8,876 bases of DNA from Syntrophaceae bacterium (GTDB lineage: Bacteria; Desulfobacterota; Syntrophia; Syntrophales; UBA5619), in contig JAHFBU010000053.1 in assembly GCA_023249795.1 (NCBI GenBank), positions 1 through 8,876 on the forward strand. Direction: 5' to 3'. Shown piece after piece: positions 5,472 to 8,876 of this stretch (positions are counted from its first letter, which is position 1; every line of letters begins with the position of its first letter). The translations under genes were made by a program, and so were the position numbers. The notes beneath the pieces were generated by a model that worked only from the letters and a program-made list of their open reading frames with translations, ran no database searches and was not told where the DNA came from.

Positions 5472-6875
5472 GTGATGAATCATACAAATTGGAATCGAAC
5501 CGGGAGAATCCTGGGCCTCTTGCTTACGGGCGTGTTGATCATGATTTCCTTTGCGGGATGCAGCAAAGTAACCGTGTCGGTCTCGGGCCAGGTGACGGCG
5601 GGCGGTTCATCGTTATCGGGCGTGACGATGACCCTTGACGGTCCTTCCGTCTATACGACGACGACGGATGCCGGCGGGAGTTACGCCTTCAACGATATTG
5701 AGGAAGGGACCTACACACTCACCCCTGCATTTACGGGATACACCTTTACCCCGGCAAATCGGTTCGTCTATCTTTCCGGCATGGACGCCACCGCCTTTAA
5801 TTTCGACGGAAGGGTTGTCGGCCGGATGGCCACGAAGACCCACACCGTTTACGCCAAACGCGACGGGACGCTCTGGGCATGGGGGAAAAACGACGATGGG
5901 CAACTGGGCGATGGGACGCTAACAAGCCGCTCTGCCCCTGTCGGGATCATCGGCATGTCGAACGTCAAGTCCGTGGCCGTAGGGTACGACCATACGGTCG
6001 TGCTTACGACGGACGGGAAGGTCTATGCCTGGGGAAACAACAGCAACGGTCAACTGGGCGACGGATCGACGACAGGCCGAACCACGCCGATGCAGCTTGT
6101 CGGCACTGACATATCAAACATACGGGCCATAGACGCAGGCTTCAAGTATACCGTCGCGCTGAGGAGCGATGGAACCATCTGGACCTGGGGATACAACAAC
6201 AAGGGGCAGTTGGGCAACGGCACGCAGACGGACAATTATACCCCCCGTCAGGTGGCCGCGCTGGCGGGATCGGCGATGGTTTCCGTCGCCGCGGGGTACG
6301 ATCATGCCCTTTGCGCACGGAACGACGGGACAGTCTGGGCATGGGGAAACAACAACAACGGCCAGCTTGGGAACGCTACGACAACGGATAGTCCGGTTCC
6401 TGTCCAGGTCAGCGGTCTGGCCACGACATCGGCTGTTGCTGCGGGAAACCTCTATTCGCTGGCGCTCCTGAGCAATGGATCGGTCCAGGCGTGGGGGCAC
6501 AATACCCTCGGCGAGCTCGGCGACGGAACGACGACGAATCGCTCCACAGCCGTCCAGGTCCTCAACCTGGCTTCCACAGTGAGTATTGTCGCTGGACACG
6601 ATCATGGCGTGGCCCAGCTTACAAACGGGACGGTCTGGACATGGGGAAACAACAGCAACGGACAGCTCGGCGATAATTCGATAACGGGCCGCGCCGTACC
6701 GCAGCAGGTACCGTCACTGTCGGGCGCGGTGGCCATTGCGGCCGGGCAGAATGATACCCTGGCACTGCTGAAGACCAACGATGCGCTTTGGGCGTGGGGA
6801 TGGAACCTCTATGGCCAACTCGGCGACGGAACGACGACGGAGCGATGGCTCCCCGTGTCGATACTGGTCCAGTAG
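5472..6875 (+). CDS. lipoprotein with carboxypeptidase-regulatory-like domain and seven-bladed RCC1 propeller
   Basis: A 467-residue exported protein. The N-terminus has basic residues, a hydrophobic stretch (about 13-27) and the lipobox-like ISFAGC, so Cys30 should be lipidated by signal peptidase II processing. Residues 34-112 form a beta-sandwich of the carboxypeptidase-regulatory-like type (VSGQVTAGGSSLSGVTMTL, then TDAGGSYAFNDIEEGTYTL). Seven RCC1 repeats follow, each with the WxWGxNxxGQLGDG signature; the WG pairs are at 137, 187, 239, 291, 341, 391 and 442, spaced 50-52 residues. Seven repeats are what a closed RCC1 propeller needs, so the fold looks complete. The protein probably sits on the outer membrane or cell surface; its partner is unknown. 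The nucleotide-exchange role of eukaryotic RCC1 should not be transferred. GTG 5472 is 8 nt after AAGGAG; ATG 5475 is next to it. Confidence 0.9.
   Translation: MMNHTNWNRTGRILGLLLTGVLIMISFAGCSKVTVSVSGQVTAGGSSLSGVTMTLDGPSVYTTTTDAGGSYAFNDIEEGTYTLTPAFTGYTFTPANRFVYLSGMDATAFNFDGRVVGRMATKTHTVYAKRDGTLWAWGKNDDGQLGDGTLTSRSAPVGIIGMSNVKSVAVGYDHTVVLTTDGKVYAWGNNSNGQLGDGSTTGRTTPMQLVGTDISNIRAIDAGFKYTVALRSDGTIWTWGYNNKGQLGNGTQTDNYTPRQVAALAGSAMVSVAAGYDHALCARNDGTVWAWGNNNNGQLGNATTTDSPVPVQVSGLATTSAVAAGNLYSLALLSNGSVQAWGHNTLGELGDGTTTNRSTAVQVLNLASTVSIVAGHDHGVAQLTNGTVWTWGNNSNGQLGDNSITGRAVPQQVPSLSGAVAIAAGQNDTLALLKTNDALWAWGWNLYGQLGDGTTTERWLPVSILVQ
5823..6872 (+). repeat. seven tandem ~150-bp coding repeats (RCC1 modules)
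   Basis: The RCC1 part of the lipoprotein gene is repetitive at the DNA level too, with a period of 150-156 bp. For example, the same 20 bases (TGGGGAAACAACAGCAACGG) occur at 6030-6049 and at 6642-6661, and a near copy starts at 6342. Such identity between repeats two to four units apart suggests recent duplication or conversion and makes unit gain or loss possible. Confidence 0.7.
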
Positions 6876-6909
6876 CTGCGGATGAATGGGCGTTTCAAAA
6901 GGTAGAATA

Positions 6910-7692
6910 GTGAAATCCATGCCCGCGATCTTTGTCGGCCACGGCAATCCGATGAATATCATCCGGCGCAACCGGTGGACGGAGGGCTGGGCCGCCCTCG
7001 GCGCCGCACTGCCCCGGCCCAGGGCGATCCTTGCCGTGTCCGCCCATTGGTACCTTCCGGCCGTGATGGTGACGGCCATGCCGCATCCCCGGACGATTCA
7101 CGACTTCGGCGGCTTCCCACAAGAGCTGTATGAGATGAGGTATCCTGCACCAGGAGATCCATCCCTTGCCGCAAGGGTGCGGGATCTGCTCGCCCCGATT
7201 CCCGTGGGACTCGACGAGGGGTGGGGGCTTGACCACGGCGCCTGGTCGGTCCTTTGTCACATGTTTCCAAAGGCGGATATCCCCGTGGTGCAGCTCAGCA
7301 TCGACCGGACCCAGCCGCCCTCGTTTCATTACGAACTCGGAAAATTGCTGGCGCCGCTGCGGGATGAGGGGGTTCTTATCCTGGGAAGCGGAAACCTCGT
7401 GCACAACCTTCGAACCTACGACTGGGACCGGCCTGATGCAGAGGCTTTCGACTGGGCCTCAAGCTTCGAAGAACAGGCCCGGGGTCTGCTTCAGGCAGGG
7501 AAGGACGCCCAGCTTATCGATTACCCGGCAATGGGGTCTGACGCGAAGCTCTCCATTCCGACACCTGATCATTATCTTCCTCTGCTCTATGTGCTTGGGT
7601 CGCGCAGAGAGGGCGGCGCGGTCAGCTTCCCGGTCGAGGGGTTTGATGGAGGATCGATGTCGATGCTTGCCGTACGGATATCGGACGGTTAG
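6910..7692 (+). CDS. ygiD: LigB-family extradiol dioxygenase, YgiD (4,5-DOPA dioxygenase) type
   Basis: A 260-residue cytoplasmic member of the class III extradiol ring-cleavage family. E. coli YgiD and plant DODA of this group cleave 4,5-DOPA with O2 at a metal centre. Conserved histidines are visible: His11 in FVGHGNPM, His46 in VSAHWY, His109 in GLDHGAWSVL, His165 in GNLVHNLR and His221 in TPDHYLPLLY. IHDFGGFPQELY (63-74), YPAPGDP (78-84) and VQLSID (127-132) are further family blocks, and similarity to YgiD runs the full length. The start is uncertain. GTG 6910 has AAAAGG at 6897-6902 with 7-nt spacing; ATG 6886, eight residues longer, and ATG 6919 are alternatives. The gene follows the lipoprotein by 34 bp without a visible terminator, so co-transcription is possible though no functional link is obvious. 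The physiological substrate is unknown. Confidence 0.9.
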   Translation: MKSMPAIFVGHGNPMNIIRRNRWTEGWAALGAALPRPRAILAVSAHWYLPAVMVTAMPHPRTIHDFGGFPQELYEMRYPAPGDPSLAARVRDLLAPIPVGLDEGWGLDHGAWSVLCHMFPKADIPVVQLSIDRTQPPSFHYELGKLLAPLRDEGVLILGSGNLVHNLRTYDWDRPDAEAFDWASSFEEQARGLLQAGKDAQLIDYPAMGSDAKLSIPTPDHYLPLLYVLGSRREGGAVSFPVEGFDGGSMSMLAVRISDG

Positions 7693-7721
7693 GCGACCGT
7701 TGATCGGAACAGTTGAGAAAG

Positions 7722-7746
7722 GGATTTTTCGGACCTTCGAAAATCC
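7722..7746. terminator. possible bidirectional terminator between convergent genes
   Basis: GGATTTTTCG (7722-7731) pairs with CGAAAATCC (7738-7746) with one bulged T and a GACCTT loop. The stem is AT-rich and weak. It is the only inverted repeat of note in the 62-bp gap between the two convergent genes, where a shared terminator would be expected. Confidence 0.3.
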
Positions 7747-7754
7747 GGACCGAA

Positions 7755-8864
7755 TCAGGATTCAGCAAGCGCTGTGGCAGGGGCCGCATCATGGACGACA
7801 CAGGCGCGTCCCCCCCGTTTGGCCCGATACATGAGGTCGTCCACCCGGATCAGAAGCTCGTCAACACTCTCCTGGTACCGGTGTTGCGTGACGCCGAAGC
7901 TGGCCGTCATCAACCCGATCTCCGGAAAGGGGCAAGCCCGCAGCCGTTCCAGAAAATTTCCGGCCTCCGCGACCGCTTGCGGAAGCGTCATGTTGATCAG
8001 AAGAATCATGAATTCCTCACCGCCCCAGCGGGCCAGGAGATCCGACGTACGAATACGTCTCCGGATCAGTTCCACCAACCCTTTGAGCACACGGTCCCCC
8101 GTTTCATGACCGAATCGGTCGTTCACATTCTTGAAGTGATCGATGTCGAGCATGATCAGGGAAAACGGAACGGCATAGCGATCGCTGCGATTCGTCTCCC
8201 GCTGCAGCTCCTCCGTAAAATGGCGGCGGTTGAAAGCGCCGGTCAGGGGATCCGTCATGGCGAGCGTCCGGAGCTCCTCCGTTAAGAGCCTTCGCTTCGA
8301 CACGTCCCGGCTCACGCCGAGAATGGCCACGGGCCGTTGCTGTTCGTCCCGCAGAAAGGAGAGAATATTCTCAATCCAGACCAGCGATCCGTCCTTCCGG
8401 TATTCCTGAATCTCGACGGTGTGGATCCGTTTGGGATCGGCTATGTTCGCCGCTTCGGAGGCCAGTTCCTCCTCCAGGAGCTTTGTCACGATCTCCAATG
8501 AATGGGGAGGCATCACCTCGTGCAGGCATTGCGCCATCGTTTCTTCGGGAGTGGATCCGTAGATGTTCATGACGGAGGGGCTGACATAGGTAAAGTGCAG
8601 GGTCGCCAGATCCATAATCCAGAGGCAGTCCCCGGAGTGGTCGGCGATTTGGCGGTATTTCTGTTCGCTTTCGCGCAGGCCGGCAACCTCGTGTTCCAGC
8701 TCGGCCAACCGCCGGCGCAGCACGTCCAATTCCTGATCCCGCCCCTCGGGAATCGACTCTGGCCCGTTCATTTCGATAGAACCCCCGCTCCCGTCGAAAT
8801 TCACCGATCTTTGCCATAACCCGGCGGTCAAACCCCGATGTTCCGAGCGCTTCTCTCCCGCCAT
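7755..8864 (-). CDS. PAS-GGDEF diguanylate cyclase
   Basis: A 369-residue soluble signalling enzyme that should make cyclic di-GMP from two GTP. There is no membrane segment. A short coiled coil (about 42-68, LRRRLAELEHEVAGLRESEQKY) leads to one PAS/PAC domain (about 69-190; FTYVSPSVMNIYGSTPEE and YRKDGSLVWIENILSF), then a GGDEF domain (about 203-355). The cyclase domain looks intact: DPLTGAFNRRHF at 205-216, the metal-binding LDIDHFKNVND at 239-249, and the active-site GGEEF at 281-285. The inhibitory RxxD site is present as R272-TS-D275, five residues before GGEEF, so product feedback is expected. No heme or flavin residues of the PAS domain can be identified. The start is uncertain: ATG 8864 is close to the window edge with no stop seen upstream, and the first 31 residues look unstructured; ATG 8771, after a GGGGG stretch, is a good alternative. 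Confidence 0.92.
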   Translation of the reverse strand: MAGEKRSEHRGLTAGLWQRSVNFDGSGGSIEMNGPESIPEGRDQELDVLRRRLAELEHEVAGLRESEQKYRQIADHSGDCLWIMDLATLHFTYVSPSVMNIYGSTPEETMAQCLHEVMPPHSLEIVTKLLEEELASEAANIADPKRIHTVEIQEYRKDGSLVWIENILSFLRDEQQRPVAILGVSRDVSKRRLLTEELRTLAMTDPLTGAFNRRHFTEELQRETNRSDRYAVPFSLIMLDIDHFKNVNDRFGHETGDRVLKGLVELIRRRIRTSDLLARWGGEEFMILLINMTLPQAVAEAGNFLERLRACPFPEIGLMTASFGVTQHRYQESVDELLIRVDDLMYRAKRGGRACVVHDAAPATALAES

Positions 8865-8876
8865 GTTCCGTTTATT

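Overview
The window reads as a chromosomal segment of a GC-rich anaerobic bacterium. The gene set points to Desulfobacterota of the Syntrophia type, formerly Deltaproteobacteria: a four-gene ferredoxin-dependent 2-oxoacid oxidoreductase, an UpxY/RfaH-type NusG paralogue, an RCC1-repeat lipoprotein and a COG2509 FAD protein. That placement is inference from gene content; there is no rRNA or other phylogenetic marker here. No tRNA, rRNA, CRISPR array, insertion sequence or phage gene is visible.

Layout. Positions 1-875 (minus) hold the N-terminal 291 residues of a COG2509 FAD-dependent dehydrogenase that runs off the left edge. It is divergent from a specialised NusG paralogue (949-1452, plus). 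After a 205-bp leader with a strong 14-bp hairpin comes the core of the window: a compact operon for a delta-alpha-beta-gamma 2-oxoacid:ferredoxin oxidoreductase (1658-4290), followed by a tandem-ACT-domain protein (4340-4768). The three junctions inside the oxidoreductase are an 8-bp overlap, a 46-bp gap and a 6-bp gap. A REP-like palindrome (4799-4818) separates this from a small GGQ protein of the C12orf65/MTRFR-like release-factor family (4848-5255). A 216-bp leader then precedes a lipoprotein with a carboxypeptidase-regulatory-like domain and seven RCC1 repeats (5472-6875). It is followed at once by a YgiD-type extradiol dioxygenase (6910-7692). A PAS-GGDEF diguanylate cyclase lies convergently on the minus strand (7755-8864).

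How the genes work together. The delta subunit (two 4Fe-4S clusters), alpha (pyrimidine-side TPP domain), beta (pyrophosphate-side TPP domain) and gamma subunits should form one enzyme. It would decarboxylate a 2-oxoacid to its acyl-CoA while reducing ferredoxin, or run in reverse. The alpha subunit is most like VorB, so a branched-chain 2-oxoacid is a reasonable guess, but the substrate cannot be fixed from sequence. The ACT protein next door may sense an amino acid and link it to this enzyme; that is inference. The remaining genes look like independent functions: ribosome rescue, a surface propeller protein, a LigB-fold dioxygenase and c-di-GMP synthesis.

Nothing here is clearly a wholly new system. 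The points most worth a second look are the unusual placement of the NusG paralogue beside the oxidoreductase operon, the hairpin that abuts the TTG start of the delta subunit, the ACT-oxidoreductase linkage, and an O2-using enzyme family in what looks like an anaerobe.
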